A stretch of 13,253 nt of DNA from an uncultured Roseburia sp. (GTDB lineage: Bacteria > Bacillota > Clostridia > Lachnospirales > Lachnospiraceae), in the NCBI GenBank assembly GCA_947384095.1, contig CANDFU010000013.1, forward strand, positions 1-13,253, in the 5' to 3' direction. Below are positions 6,372-13,253 of this stretch, piece by piece. The notes below the pieces were generated by a model. The model ran no database searches. It was not told the origin of the DNA and saw only the letters and a program-made list of their open reading frames with translations. Both the position numbers and the translations under genes were made by a program. Position 1 is the stretch's first letter, and each line of letters opens with the position of its first letter.

Positions 6372-7163
6372 CTACAGGATAATTTTCTTTGGACACTTCT
6401 GCGCGCAGATGCCGCATCCCGTGCACTTCGTCTGATCGATATATGCAATATTGTCAGCCACATGCACCGCATCGGAAGGACAGTTCTTCACGCAGAGCTG
6501 ACAGCCGATGCATCCGACGGAGCACGCCTTCATGACGTCCTTGCCCTTGTCTTTCGAACTGCACTGTACCAGATGTTTTGCGTCATAAGGCACCAGCTCG
6601 ATCAGATTCTTCGGGCAGGCGGCCACGCATTTTCCGCAGGCCTTACAGGCCTCCTTGTCCACAAGCGCAATCCCGTCCACAATGTGAATCGCGTCAAACG
6701 GACATGCCTTCACACAGCTCCCGTATCCAAGACAGCCGTAATTACAGGATTTCGGCCCGCCGTTTGGCACAAATGCCATCGACGCACAGTCCTCGTTTCC
6801 TGTGTAATCGTAATCGCGGCCCGCCTTCTCGCAGGTTCCCGCACATTTGACAAACGCTACCTTCCGCGCGCCTTCCTCCGCCGCGACGCCCATGATCTCA
6901 CCGATCTGAGCCGCAACCGGAGCGCCGCCGACCGGACACTGGCCGACCGGAGCCTCGCCCTTTACGATCGCCGCAGCCAGGCCGGAGCATCCCGCATAAC
7001 CACAGCCGCCACAGTTGTTTCCCGGGAGAACGCCCATGATCGCTTCTTCTCTCTCGTCCACTTCTACCTTGAATTTTTCTCCGGAAATACCAAGGAAAAA
7101 CCCAATTATGATACCTACACCGCCGACTACGGCGGCTGCAACTAAGATTGCCGTAATGTTCAT
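6372..7163 (-). CDS. rnfB: Rnf complex subunit B, multi-cluster ferredoxin-type protein
   Basis: The 263-residue subunit is the likely entry point for electrons from reduced ferredoxin. One N-terminal membrane helix (about residues 3-25) anchors it. It is followed by the conserved RnfB Fe-S domain, NNCGGCGYAGCSG with Cys51, 54, 59 and later Cys76. A middle set (Cys107, 111, 126, 140) follows, then several ferredoxin-type motifs: Cys144/150/154; CKACGKCVAACP (173-183); CIGCQLCVKNCP (218-228); CTGCGICAQKCP (247-257). Cys214 probably completes a pair of clusters. The start ATG has AGGAGG nine bases upstream. This ribosome binding site overlaps the stop TAG of rnfA (TAGGAGG), indicating tight coupling. 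It is the last gene of the operon, as usual in Clostridia. Confidence 0.97.
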   Translation of the reverse strand: MNITAILVAAAVVGGVGIIIGFFLGISGEKFKVEVDEREEAIMGVLPGNNCGGCGYAGCSGLAAAIVKGEAPVGQCPVGGAPVAAQIGEIMGVAAEEGARKVAFVKCAGTCEKAGRDYDYTGNEDCASMAFVPNGGPKSCNYGCLGYGSCVKACPFDAIHIVDGIALVDKEACKACGKCVAACPKNLIELVPYDAKHLVQCSSKDKGKDVMKACSVGCIGCQLCVKNCPSDAVHVADNIAYIDQTKCTGCGICAQKCPKKIIL

Positions 7164-7176
7164 CTTATTTTTCCTC

Positions 7177-7773
7177 CTAAATCATTCCCGAGAATCCCAT
7201 AAACGCGATGGACATCAGACATGCCGTGATCAGCACGATTGCGGTGCCCTGAAATGGTTTTGGAATATCGTTGTACTCAATCTTCTCGCGCAGGCCCGCC
7301 ATAATGACAATCGCGATCAGAAATCCGACTGCCGTCGCGAATCCGTTCACAATACTCTCTAAAATGTTGTACTCTTTCGTCACGTTAGTCAGCGCCACGC
7401 CGAGCACGGCACAGTTCGTGGTGATCAGCGGAAGGAACACGCCAAGGCTCTGATAGAGCGACGGGATGGATTTCTTTAAGAACATCTCGACGAACTGGAC
7501 CAGGGCCGCGATGACGAGAATAAAGACAATCGTCTGCAGATAAGTCAGATCAATGCCCATCTTCAGAAGAGCTTCGTTCGCAAGGATGAATTTATAAATC
7601 AGCGCGGTAACAAAGGACGCGATCGTGATAACAAATACGACCGCGCCGCCCATCCCGGCCGCCGTCTCTGTCTTCTTGGATACGCCTAAGAACGGACAGA
7701 TACCGAGGAACTGGCTGAGCACTACGTTATTTACAATCGCGGAACCGATTGCGATTAAAAGTAATTCTTTCAT
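7177..7773 (-). CDS. rnfA: Rnf complex membrane subunit A
   Basis: The 198-residue, six-helix membrane protein matches RnfA/NqrE. Two conserved cysteines lie in half-helices, LGICPFLG (Cys26) and TTNCAVLG (Cys121). In the family, these and the matching pair of RnfE hold an iron centre inside the membrane that carries electrons across it. The start ATG is preceded by GGGGAGGAGA. The gene begins 14 bases after the rnfE stop. Confidence 0.97.
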   Translation of the reverse strand: MKELLLIAIGSAIVNNVVLSQFLGICPFLGVSKKTETAAGMGGAVVFVITIASFVTALIYKFILANEALLKMGIDLTYLQTIVFILVIAALVQFVEMFLKKSIPSLYQSLGVFLPLITTNCAVLGVALTNVTKEYNILESIVNGFATAVGFLIAIVIMAGLREKIEYNDIPKPFQGTAIVLITACLMSIAFMGFSGMI

Positions 7774-7787
7774 CTGTATCTCCTCCC

Positions 7788-8531
7788 CTATTCTGCCTTC
7801 TTCGCAGACGCGCTCTCAGACTGGCTGCGCCCGGTACACATCGCGGACTGGCCGCAGCTTGCGCAATCCCCCGTCAGACAGCCGGACGGCGCTGCAAGCG
7901 GTTTTCCTTTCGCCTCCATCTTCGCGCGCACAATGTTCATGACCGCGACAAGACATGCCAGCACAAGGAATGCTCCCGGCGCCATGACGAAAATCGTGAT
8001 CGGCGTAAAACCCGCCACGCCGTTTGCCTTGTCGGCAAGCGGAAGAAGCTGAAAGCCGAAAACCTGGCCCGCCCCTAAAATCTCACGGATCAGGCCGATC
8101 GCAGTTAAGCCGAACGTAAATCCAAGCCCCATGCCGATACCGTCAAAGATAGACGGGACCACCGGATTTTTGGACGCATAGCTCTCGGCGCGGCCGAGAA
8201 TAATACAGTTTACGACGATCAGCGGAATATAGACGCCTAAAGACTCGGAAAGACTCGGCGTATAAGCATTCATGATAAACTGGACCATCGTCACGAGCGA
8301 TGCCACGATAACGATAAACGCCGGCATACGCACGCCGTTCGGAATCACTTTGCGGAATGCCGAAATCAGCAGGTTGGCGCAGACTAAAACCACCGTCGTC
8401 GAAAGCCCCATTCCAAGCCCGTTCATCGCGGACGAAGTGACTGCAAGTGTCGGACACATTCCCAGCATCAGGACAAATGTGGGGTTTTCCTTGATAATAC
8501 CGTTATATAAACGTTCTACATTTTTATTCAT
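7788..8531 (-). CDS. rnfE: Rnf complex membrane subunit E with cysteine-rich C-terminal tail
   Basis: Residues 1 to about 203 of this 247-residue protein are a standard RnfE/NqrD six-helix core. It has the paired cysteines LGMCPTLA (Cys26) and VVNCIILG (Cys109), the RnfE halves of the intramembrane iron site. After the last helix comes an unusual polar tail of about 40 residues with four cysteines (Cys218, 223, 226, 232 in GCLTGDCASCGQSAMC), then a Ser/Lys-rich end. The tail could bind a metal or cluster on the cytoplasmic side. The ATG overlaps the rnfG stop by one base (TGATG) and has AGGAGGT at eight bases. Confidence 0.96.
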   Translation of the reverse strand: MNKNVERLYNGIIKENPTFVLMLGMCPTLAVTSSAMNGLGMGLSTTVVLVCANLLISAFRKVIPNGVRMPAFIVIVASLVTMVQFIMNAYTPSLSESLGVYIPLIVVNCIILGRAESYASKNPVVPSIFDGIGMGLGFTFGLTAIGLIREILGAGQVFGFQLLPLADKANGVAGFTPITIFVMAPGAFLVLACLVAVMNIVRAKMEAKGKPLAAPSGCLTGDCASCGQSAMCTGRSQSESASAKKAE

Positions 8532-9142
8532 CAGTTCGCACCTCCTGCTAACACATTCTGGAAGTAATAGATGCAGGCATTCACACCGTTTGCCATCGCC
8601 TTCGATGTGATGGTCGAACCGGATATGGACTCAATCTCATTGTCCGCCGCCGGAGCTGATTTTACGACTGTGAAGGAATCGACTGCCTTCCCCTCGAACT
8701 GGCTGTAAAACCCTTCCTCCTGCGCCTTCATCCCCAGGCCCGGCGTCTCCGCAATCGACGTGATCGAATAGCCGTTGACCGTGCCGTCGCTCTGAATGCC
8801 GACCGAAAACGTGATCGTCGACTGGCTCGCATCCTTTGCCGTGACCGTAATCACATAGCCGATCACATTGCCCGACGCATCCTTTGCCACCTGTGCATCC
8901 TCAATCTCATCCGCAAAACCGTTCTCCGCGATCATGGCATTTGCCGCGTCCCCGTCAAATCCCTCGTAGGCTTCAAACGAATCCGCGTCCGCAAAAACCT
9001 GCCTGTATGCGGCCTGCGTCTTCTCATAATTTACTTTTTCAATCGGCTCCTTGGTCACGCCGTAGACAACGCCGAGCAAAAATCCCAGGACAACCGTAAA
9101 AGCAAATAAAACCAGAGCGTCATGTACAATCTTGTTATTCAT
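8531..9142 (-). CDS. rnfG: Rnf complex subunit G, covalent-FMN protein
   Basis: The 203-residue protein has one N-terminal membrane helix (about residues 9-29) and an extracytoplasmic FMN-binding domain. The family signature TPGLG is at residues 133-137. The flavinylation site is SGSTITS (174-180), with Thr177 the expected attachment residue; the usual motif is SGAT, so the third position is Ser here. In the complex this flavin passes electrons between the cluster-bearing subunits and RnfD. Attachment needs an ApbE-type flavin transferase, which is not in this window. The gene starts two bases after the rnfD stop, with AAGGGGG upstream of its ATG. Confidence 0.96.
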   Translation of the reverse strand: MNNKIVHDALVLFAFTVVLGFLLGVVYGVTKEPIEKVNYEKTQAAYRQVFADADSFEAYEGFDGDAANAMIAENGFADEIEDAQVAKDASGNVIGYVITVTAKDASQSTITFSVGIQSDGTVNGYSITSIAETPGLGMKAQEEGFYSQFEGKAVDSFTVVKSAPAADNEIESISGSTITSKAMANGVNACIYYFQNVLAGGAN

Positions 9143-9144
9143 CG

Positions 9145-10095
9145 TTATTTGCCCCCTTCCTGTTTCTTTGCCTCCCGCACCTGGCCAAACGCCAGCGGAA
9201 CCGTATATTTCTCAATCATCGGCACAAGGAGGTTGCTTAAGATGATCGCAAACGAAACGCCCTCGGCGTTCGCCCCCATCGTACGGAACAGTCCTGTCAG
9301 GATACCGCAGCAGATACCGAACACAATCTGTCCGCGCGGCGTGATCGGAGACGTGACATAATCCGTCGCCATAAAAAACGCGCCGAGCATCAGGCCGCCG
9401 CCGCAGAGCTGCGCGGTGAGATAATTGAAATCAAATCCGTGACCGCCGAACAGCAGCATAAACACGGCAAACGTGACAATGTACGACGCCGGGATCCGCA
9501 GATCAATCACTCCCATCAGAATCATAAAGATCGCGCCGATTAAAATCGCAATCGCAGATGTCTCCCCGATGGTTCCCGGAATCCTTCCGATCAGCATGGC
9601 CATCGTATCCACCGCCTCGCCGTTTCTCATGGCAGCAAGCGGGGTCGGTCCCGTGTAGGTATCGGTGACATAATTAGTCATGTCCGCCGCGAACGCGATC
9701 AGCAGGAAACATCTGGCTCCAAGCGCCGGATTCATAAAGTTCTGTCCGAGTCCGCCGAACAGGCATTTTACAACAACGATCGCAAATACACCGCCGAGCA
9801 CGGCCTCCCACCACGGCAGTGTCACCGGAAGGTTCAGCGCCAGGAGCAGTCCTGTCACAACGGCGCTTAAGTCGGTGATCGTGTCTTTTTTATGTACAAT
9901 CTTATTAAAAACCCACTCCGAAGCCACGCAGCCCGCAATGGTCACTGCCATCAGAATCAGCGCTTTAAATCCAAAGTTGAAAATACCAAACAGACTGGCC
10001 GGCAGCAGTGCAATAATGACATAGAGCATAATCCTGCCTGTGGTATCCTTGGAGCGCACGTGCGGTGATGATGAAACATGATATAAATCACTCAC
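9145..10095 (-). CDS. rnfD: Rnf complex membrane subunit D, FMN-binding
   Basis: The 316-residue multi-helix protein matches RnfD/NqrB. The covalent FMN site is expected at Thr151 in YTGPTPLAAM, the equivalent of the SGATPL motif of NqrB. Other family stretches seen are QNFMNPALGARC (119-129) and TDYVTSPITPRGQ near the C-terminus. In the complex it is thought to take part in ion translocation. The start codon is GTG at 10095-10093, preceded by GAGGTGG six bases away. It lies 34 bases after rnfC. Confidence 0.97.
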   Translation of the reverse strand: MSDLYHVSSSPHVRSKDTTGRIMLYVIIALLPASLFGIFNFGFKALILMAVTIAGCVASEWVFNKIVHKKDTITDLSAVVTGLLLALNLPVTLPWWEAVLGGVFAIVVVKCLFGGLGQNFMNPALGARCFLLIAFAADMTNYVTDTYTGPTPLAAMRNGEAVDTMAMLIGRIPGTIGETSAIAILIGAIFMILMGVIDLRIPASYIVTFAVFMLLFGGHGFDFNYLTAQLCGGGLMLGAFFMATDYVTSPITPRGQIVFGICCGILTGLFRTMGANAEGVSFAIILSNLLVPMIEKYTVPLAFGQVREAKKQEGGK

Positions 10096-10129
10096 GGTAA
10101 TCCACCTCTCTCTTTTTGTTTTTTATTGA

Positions 10130-11449
10130 CTATTTTTTTCGTTTTGCTGCGAGAACCTGCTTTTTCATCGTCTTGATGGACTGCGCGAGCTGTCTTCTCG
10201 CCGGACAGATAAAGCTGCAGCTTCCGCACTCGATACACTCCATACCGTTCCACTGCTCAAACTCCCCGGAAAGGCCGTTGTTGCTGAATTTTGCAAGCCT
10301 CGACGGAATTAAAAGCTCCGGACACGCCTCAACACAGCGGCCGCAGTTAATGCATGCGGACGGCTCAATCTCCGCCACCTCGTCCTTCGTCAGGCACAAA
10401 AGCGAGGAGGATGTCTTCGTCGTGGGAATGTCAAGCCCGAACATTGAAAAGCCCATCATCGGACCGCCGGAAATAATCTTCTCGGGCTGCGATGTGAACC
10501 CTCCGGCCGCGTCGACCAGCTCCGCATAATTCGTCCCTATGTTATATAAGTAATTTCCCGGCTTTGCAACCGCATCGCCGGTAATCGTCGAGATTCGGTT
10601 TGTCACCGGTTTTCCAAGCTTCACGGCATTGTAGACGGCGATGATCGTCTCCACATTGTCCACGATACATCCCGCGTCCGCCGGGAGCATTTTGGAGTTG
10701 ATCGCCCGCCCGGTCACCGCATAGATGAGCTGGCGCTCGCCGCCCTGCGGATATTTTGTCTGCAGCGCGCATACCTCGATACGCGGCTCGTCTTTCACCA
10801 TCTCCGTCAGCTTCTGGATGCAGTCCGGTTTATTGTCCTCAATTCCAAGAATCCCCTTTGCCTTTCCGAAAATCTGAAGAATGATCTTCATGCCTTCGAT
10901 CAGCTCTTTCGGATTTTCCAGCATCCTCCGATAGTCCGCCGTCAGATACGGCTCGCACTCCGCGCAATTTGCGATGATGTACTCGATTTTCTCCGGCTCC
11001 TTCGGAGACAGTTTTACATGCGTCGGGAATCCGGCCCCTCCCATCCCGACAACGCCCGCCTCTTTTACGCGGTCGATGATCTCCTTTGCAGAGAGCGCCG
11101 TCACATCGTCACACGGCGTATACTCCACCTCGGCAAATTCACCGTCGTTCGTCACGACAATGGATTTCACCATATCGCCTACCGCAACGCGGCGCGGCTC
11201 GATGGCTTTGACCGTCCCGGAGGCCGACGCATAAATCGGAGACGATACAAAACCGCCTGCTTCCGCGATTTTCTGCCCCTTTAAGACCTTGTCGCCCACC
11301 GCAACGATCGGGCTGGCCGGCGCACCGATATGCTGTGACAACGGATATACCAGATCACCCTTGGGTAAAACTTCTACGATCGGCTGATCTTTCGCTAATT
11401 CCTTCCCTTCAAAAGGATGGACGCCACCTTTAAATGTTTTAGACCCCAT
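10130..11449 (-). CDS. rnfC: Rnf complex subunit C, NADH/FMN and 2x[4Fe-4S] subunit
   Basis: The 439-residue subunit is the NAD(H)-interacting part of the complex, related to the NuoF subunit of complex I. It starts with the RnfC-type segment FKGGVHPFEGKE. A glycine-rich FMN/NADH-binding region follows: GMGGAGFPTHVK (135-146) and NCAECEPYLTAD (161-172). Two ferredoxin-type motifs are present, CINCGRCVEACP (Cys366, 369, 372, 376) and CIECGSCSFICP (Cys405, 408, 411, 415), and the protein ends in a lysine-rich tail. The length is normal for the family. It is the first gene of the operon, and GAGGGG upstream supports its ATG. A promoter and a 65-base leader precede it. Confidence 0.97.
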   Translation of the reverse strand: MGSKTFKGGVHPFEGKELAKDQPIVEVLPKGDLVYPLSQHIGAPASPIVAVGDKVLKGQKIAEAGGFVSSPIYASASGTVKAIEPRRVAVGDMVKSIVVTNDGEFAEVEYTPCDDVTALSAKEIIDRVKEAGVVGMGGAGFPTHVKLSPKEPEKIEYIIANCAECEPYLTADYRRMLENPKELIEGMKIILQIFGKAKGILGIEDNKPDCIQKLTEMVKDEPRIEVCALQTKYPQGGERQLIYAVTGRAINSKMLPADAGCIVDNVETIIAVYNAVKLGKPVTNRISTITGDAVAKPGNYLYNIGTNYAELVDAAGGFTSQPEKIISGGPMMGFSMFGLDIPTTKTSSSLLCLTKDEVAEIEPSACINCGRCVEACPELLIPSRLAKFSNNGLSGEFEQWNGMECIECGSCSFICPARRQLAQSIKTMKKQVLAAKRKK

Positions 11450-11477
11450 TTTCTCGTGCCCCTCTTTCTCTTATTTG

Positions 11478-11508
11478 TATTCTATTCCACGCACCAGAAC
11501 ATAGAATA
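11478..11508. repeat. 8-bp dyad in the rnfC leader
   Basis: TATTCTAT (11478-11485) and ATAGAATA (11501-11508) are perfect reverse complements with a 15-base spacer, placed just downstream of the predicted transcription start. It may be an operator or a weak leader hairpin; there is no T-run. Confidence 0.4.
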
Positions 11509-11520
11509 GGTATCTTATTC

Positions 11521-11549
11521 ATTATATCACAAATACGGAGACATGGCAT
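11521..11549 (-). promoter_or_regulatory. promoter of the rnfCDGEAB operon
   Basis: On the minus strand ATGCCA (11549-11544, four of six matches to TTGACA) is followed by 17 bases and a perfect TATAAT (11526-11521). The start would be near 11514, 65 bases before the rnfC ATG. The TTGTGA directly upstream of the -10 (11532-11527) matches one half of a Rex operator. Confidence 0.7.
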
Positions 11550-11580
11550 AGCATTTTTGTATTTTTTTTGATACCTTTAA

Positions 11581-11613
11581 CGGAAAGCCACTGCCGGCCG
11601 CCGCATTTTTCCG
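11581..11613 (-). terminator. weak hairpin after the YprB-like nuclease gene
   Basis: Immediately after the stop codon, CGGAAA pairs with TTTCCG (outer arms 11608-11613 and 11581-11586) around a GC-rich interior. The stem is short and there is no T-run directly after it, so it is at best a weak terminator and read-through into rnf is possible. Confidence 0.3.
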
Positions 11614-12714
11614 TCAGCCTGACCGTCCCAGCAGCCGCAGTACATGGACGAGATAGCGCTTCAGCAGCGGTTCGGATTCCGCAAAATCCTCCGTCAGCTC
11701 AAAATAACTCTTTTTATCCTTATAGCGCTCATAAAACGCCGGTTCCTGGATAGTCTCGTACTGCGGCAGGAAAATCCCCTCCCTCTTCGTATAGCATTCC
11801 GCCGGGCGCGCTTTTCTTCTGTGCGCCTTGTCCACATAGGCGGAAACACTCTTGTGAACCGCAGTGTCCTCATCGGGCAGATAAAAATAATCTTTGTAAT
11901 CCGGAAAGAAATATTTCAGCTCTCCTTCATACAGCCCGACTCTGAGCCGCGCCGTCTCTCCCCGCGCCGTCAGATAAAACGGTCCCCGGTTGGACGAAAT
12001 CCGCCGGCAGACCGGTTCACTGAGCTTTAAGACGAAAAACAGTTCCTTCGCCACTCCGCCATCAAAAGCCGTGTACTCATTCCCCTCCAGGGAGACGACG
12101 GAAAACCCGCCGTCGATCATTCCGCAGAACGAAAGAACCGGAAGCAGCGCCGGCATATGAAGCACATCCTCATAATTGTGCAGCTTCAGACAGTGCAGCT
12201 CCTTCCGGCCGGCGTTTTTTAAATAGTCTTCATAAACCGGTATCAGTTCGCCCCCCGAAAACAGATCGTCCCGGCCGACATCCAGAAAGGTTTCGATTGA
12301 TTTCTGTTTCAGATCCGCCAGATGCAGAAGACCTTTTACCCTGGCCGCCTCTTTACGGATGTCCAGGCTGGCCAGACCGGAAAAAAGCCCCTCTGGCCCG
12401 TCCTTTTCATATTTTGCTTTCAGAAAAGGGATATCAAACCGGTCACCGTTATAAGTGATGACGGTCTCATATCCCTTCAGAACATGAGAAAAGGCACGGA
12501 TTACCGCCCGTTCCTCTCCCGGCGATTCCGCAAAAAACTGATCGAGCACGATCACATCTCCTCTGCGCGCGGCCGTACCGATCAGATAGACCGTGGCATT
12601 TACAGGCGATAACCCGGTCGTTTCAATATCAAAAAAAACTGCTTTTTCCGTAAAAATCCGATTCACACAAGGATGTGTAAAATCAAACGGGACTTCTTCG
12701 TGCCATGTAATCAT
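11614..12714 (-). CDS. YprB-like ribonuclease H-fold (DEDD) 3'-5' exonuclease
   Basis: The 366-residue protein has the DEDD exonuclease motifs in its first half. Exo I is FFDIETTG (Asp29, Glu31). Exo II is TYNGDRFDIPFL (Asp94). Exo III is LHNYEDVLHM (Asp183). This matches the RNase_H_2/YprB domain found in Bacillota; members are predicted metal-dependent nucleases of unsettled substrate. Residues from about 190 to the end form a second region without a recognised domain, ending FAESEPLLKRYLVHVLRLLG. I start at the ATG at 12714 because GGAGG lies exactly six bases upstream. A longer frame from 12750 would add 12 residues and bury that ribosome binding site inside the coding sequence. The gene appears to be transcribed alone. 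Confidence 0.85.
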   Translation of the reverse strand: MITWHEEVPFDFTHPCVNRIFTEKAVFFDIETTGLSPVNATVYLIGTAARRGDVIVLDQFFAESPGEERAVIRAFSHVLKGYETVITYNGDRFDIPFLKAKYEKDGPEGLFSGLASLDIRKEAARVKGLLHLADLKQKSIETFLDVGRDDLFSGGELIPVYEDYLKNAGRKELHCLKLHNYEDVLHMPALLPVLSFCGMIDGGFSVVSLEGNEYTAFDGGVAKELFFVLKLSEPVCRRISSNRGPFYLTARGETARLRVGLYEGELKYFFPDYKDYFYLPDEDTAVHKSVSAYVDKAHRRKARPAECYTKREGIFLPQYETIQEPAFYERYKDKKSYFELTEDFAESEPLLKRYLVHVLRLLGRSG

Positions 12715-12720
12715 TGTCTT

Positions 12721-12725
12721 CCTCC
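12721..12725 (-). promoter_or_regulatory. ribosome binding site that fixes the start of the YprB-like nuclease
   Basis: GGAGG on the minus strand, followed by AAGACA and then ATG (12714-12712). The more upstream ATG codons at 12750 and 12744 have no comparable site. Confidence 0.75.
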
Positions 12726-12752
12726 ATGTCGGCATGAATACCATATTCACAC

Positions 12753-12776
12753 GCCGCCGGCCAAAGGCCGCCCGGC
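12753..12776. repeat. GC-rich hairpin in the leader of the YprB-like nuclease
   Basis: CGGCC-AAA-GGCCG (12758-12770) is extended by GCCG (12753-12756) and CGGC (12773-12776) across a small internal loop. It would sit at or very near the 5' end of the transcript, where hairpins often stabilise an mRNA. That role is inferred. Confidence 0.4.
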
Positions 12777-12782
12777 AGATTT

Positions 12783-12788
12783 ATTCTA
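12783..12788 (-). promoter_or_regulatory. possible -10 element of the YprB-like nuclease gene
   Basis: TAGAAT on the minus strand (12788-12783), one mismatch from TATAAT, preceded by TGA. The region where a -35 would lie is a T-rich tract with no good match, so this is tentative. Confidence 0.35.
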
Positions 12789-12827
12789 TCAGACGCCGAA
12801 AAAAAAGAAAAGAACCATTTTTACCGG

Positions 12828-12870
12828 AAAAAATATCCGGAACCGGCCTGTATAAGGCCGTTCCGGATAT
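12828..12870 (-). terminator. strong rho-independent terminator of the sortase gene
   Basis: The arms 12833-12848 and 12856-12870 form a 15-bp stem with a single bulged C and a seven-base loop. Read on the minus strand, the stem runs straight into TTTTTT (12833-12828). It begins 17 bases after the sortase stop codon. Confidence 0.9.
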
Positions 12871-12887
12871 CATTTACACCTTTCTGC

Positions 12888-13211
12888 TTAACTCTCACGC
12901 TCTTTTTCATCCACCAGCACCGCTTCAATCAGCAGCCGGTTATACTCCTGGTCGCTGTAACACGTCGACAGCGTCAGAATCTTATCTTCCTCCGTCACCG
13001 CACAGTCCTCATCAAAATTCCCGCCGCAGTCTTCGATATCACGGAGATATCTGCCGACCTCCTCCGCCCTGGAAAAATCGTATTCGTAAGTGATCAGTGC
13101 GTCCGAAAAATTTACCGCAGCAAATATCTCGTAGGTAAGGACCGCCTCCGGCGTGTAGATATAGACCGTCCGGTTTTTGTCAAAAAACGCCTCTTCCTCA
13201 TACGCGTGAAG
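12888..13211 (-). CDS. class B sortase, C-terminal fragment cut by contig end
   Basis: The 107 visible codons encode the C-terminal part of a sortase of class B (SrtB). Known class B features seen here are YEEEAFFDKNRTVYIYT, the following beta strands TYEIFAAVNF, the catalytic-cysteine motif LTLSTC (Cys codon at 12962-12960) and the downstream arginine in YNRLLIEAVLV. Sortases join sorted surface proteins to the cell wall on the outside of the membrane. The N-terminal signal anchor and the catalytic histidine are not in the window because the genomic sequence stops at 13211. The open frame continues to 13226, but the five extra residues (MLFRS) come from sequencing adapter and are not part of the protein. 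The substrate protein is not visible; sortase B genes are often next to their targets. Confidence 0.88.
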   Translation of the reverse strand, partial: LHAYEEEAFFDKNRTVYIYTPEAVLTYEIFAAVNFSDALITYEYDFSRAEEVGRYLRDIEDCGGNFDEDCAVTEEDKILTLSTCYSDQEYNRLLIEAVLVDEKERES

Positions 13212-13253
13212 AGATCGGAAGAGCACACGTCTGAACTCCAGTCACCTCTCGTC
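13212..13253 (+). other. Illumina TruSeq-type adapter contamination at contig end
   Basis: From 13212 the sequence is AGATCGGAAGAGC followed by ACACGTCTGAACTCCAGTCAC (to 13245), the standard Illumina index-read adapter. The last eight bases, CTCTCGTC, have the position and length of an i7 index. This is not genomic DNA and should be trimmed. Confidence 0.97.

Noticed and set aside
6366..7145. Plus-strand frame of 259 codons antisense to rnfB.
   Set aside because: It is an exact shadow of a certain gene; the translation has no recognisable domain and no start signals.

Overview
This window reads as a chromosomal piece of a spore-forming, anaerobic, Gram-positive member of the Clostridia, most likely Lachnospiraceae. 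The evidence is a clear stage IV sporulation protein A (SpoIVA), a complete six-gene Rnf complex operon in the clostridial order C-D-G-E-A-B, a class B sortase fragment, strong AGGAGG-type ribosome binding sites and moderately GC-rich coding DNA. The family assignment is inferred from protein resemblance, not from a search. The right edge is the end of a short-read contig: the last 42 bases are Illumina adapter, not genome.

Layout. (1) Bases 1-1351, minus strand: a small four-helix membrane protein and, overlapping it by four bases (GTGA), a CgeB-like glycosyltransferase that runs off the left edge. (2) Bases 1352-1568: a divergent intergenic region with two almost back-to-back promoters. (3) Bases 1569-2744, plus strand: an SGNH/GDSL hydrolase with an N-terminal beta-rich domain. 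(4) Bases 2745-3027: a GC-rich non-coding stretch packed with perfect hairpins, probably an interspersed repeat. (5) Bases 3028-3585, plus strand: a helical acidic hypothetical protein. It converges on spoIVA through a shared bidirectional terminator. (6) Bases 3648-6269, minus strand: a YegS/BmrU-type lipid kinase followed by spoIVA. The spoIVA upstream region carries a sigma-E-like promoter embedded in a long dyad. (7) Bases 6372-11449, minus strand: rnfCDGEAB with its promoter upstream of rnfC and a hairpin after rnfB. (8) Bases 11614-12714, minus strand: a YprB-like DEDD exonuclease. (9) Bases 12888-13211, minus strand: the C-terminal part of a class B sortase, with a strong terminator, cut off by the contig end.

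How the genes work together. The six Rnf proteins form one membrane complex that oxidises reduced ferredoxin, reduces NAD+ and moves Na+ or H+ across the membrane. This is the main energy-conserving machine visible here. SpoIVA is the ATPase that builds the basal layer of the spore coat. The remaining genes (lipid kinase, glycosyltransferase, esterase-like hydrolase, nuclease, sortase) look like independent housekeeping or envelope units. I do not see a defence system, mobile element with a transposase, CRISPR array, tRNA or rRNA, and no protein-coding system that I would call previously undescribed. The most unusual signals are the hairpin-rich element at about 2753-2998, the dyad overlapping the spoIVA promoter, the cysteine-rich tail of RnfE and the adapter sequence at the end.
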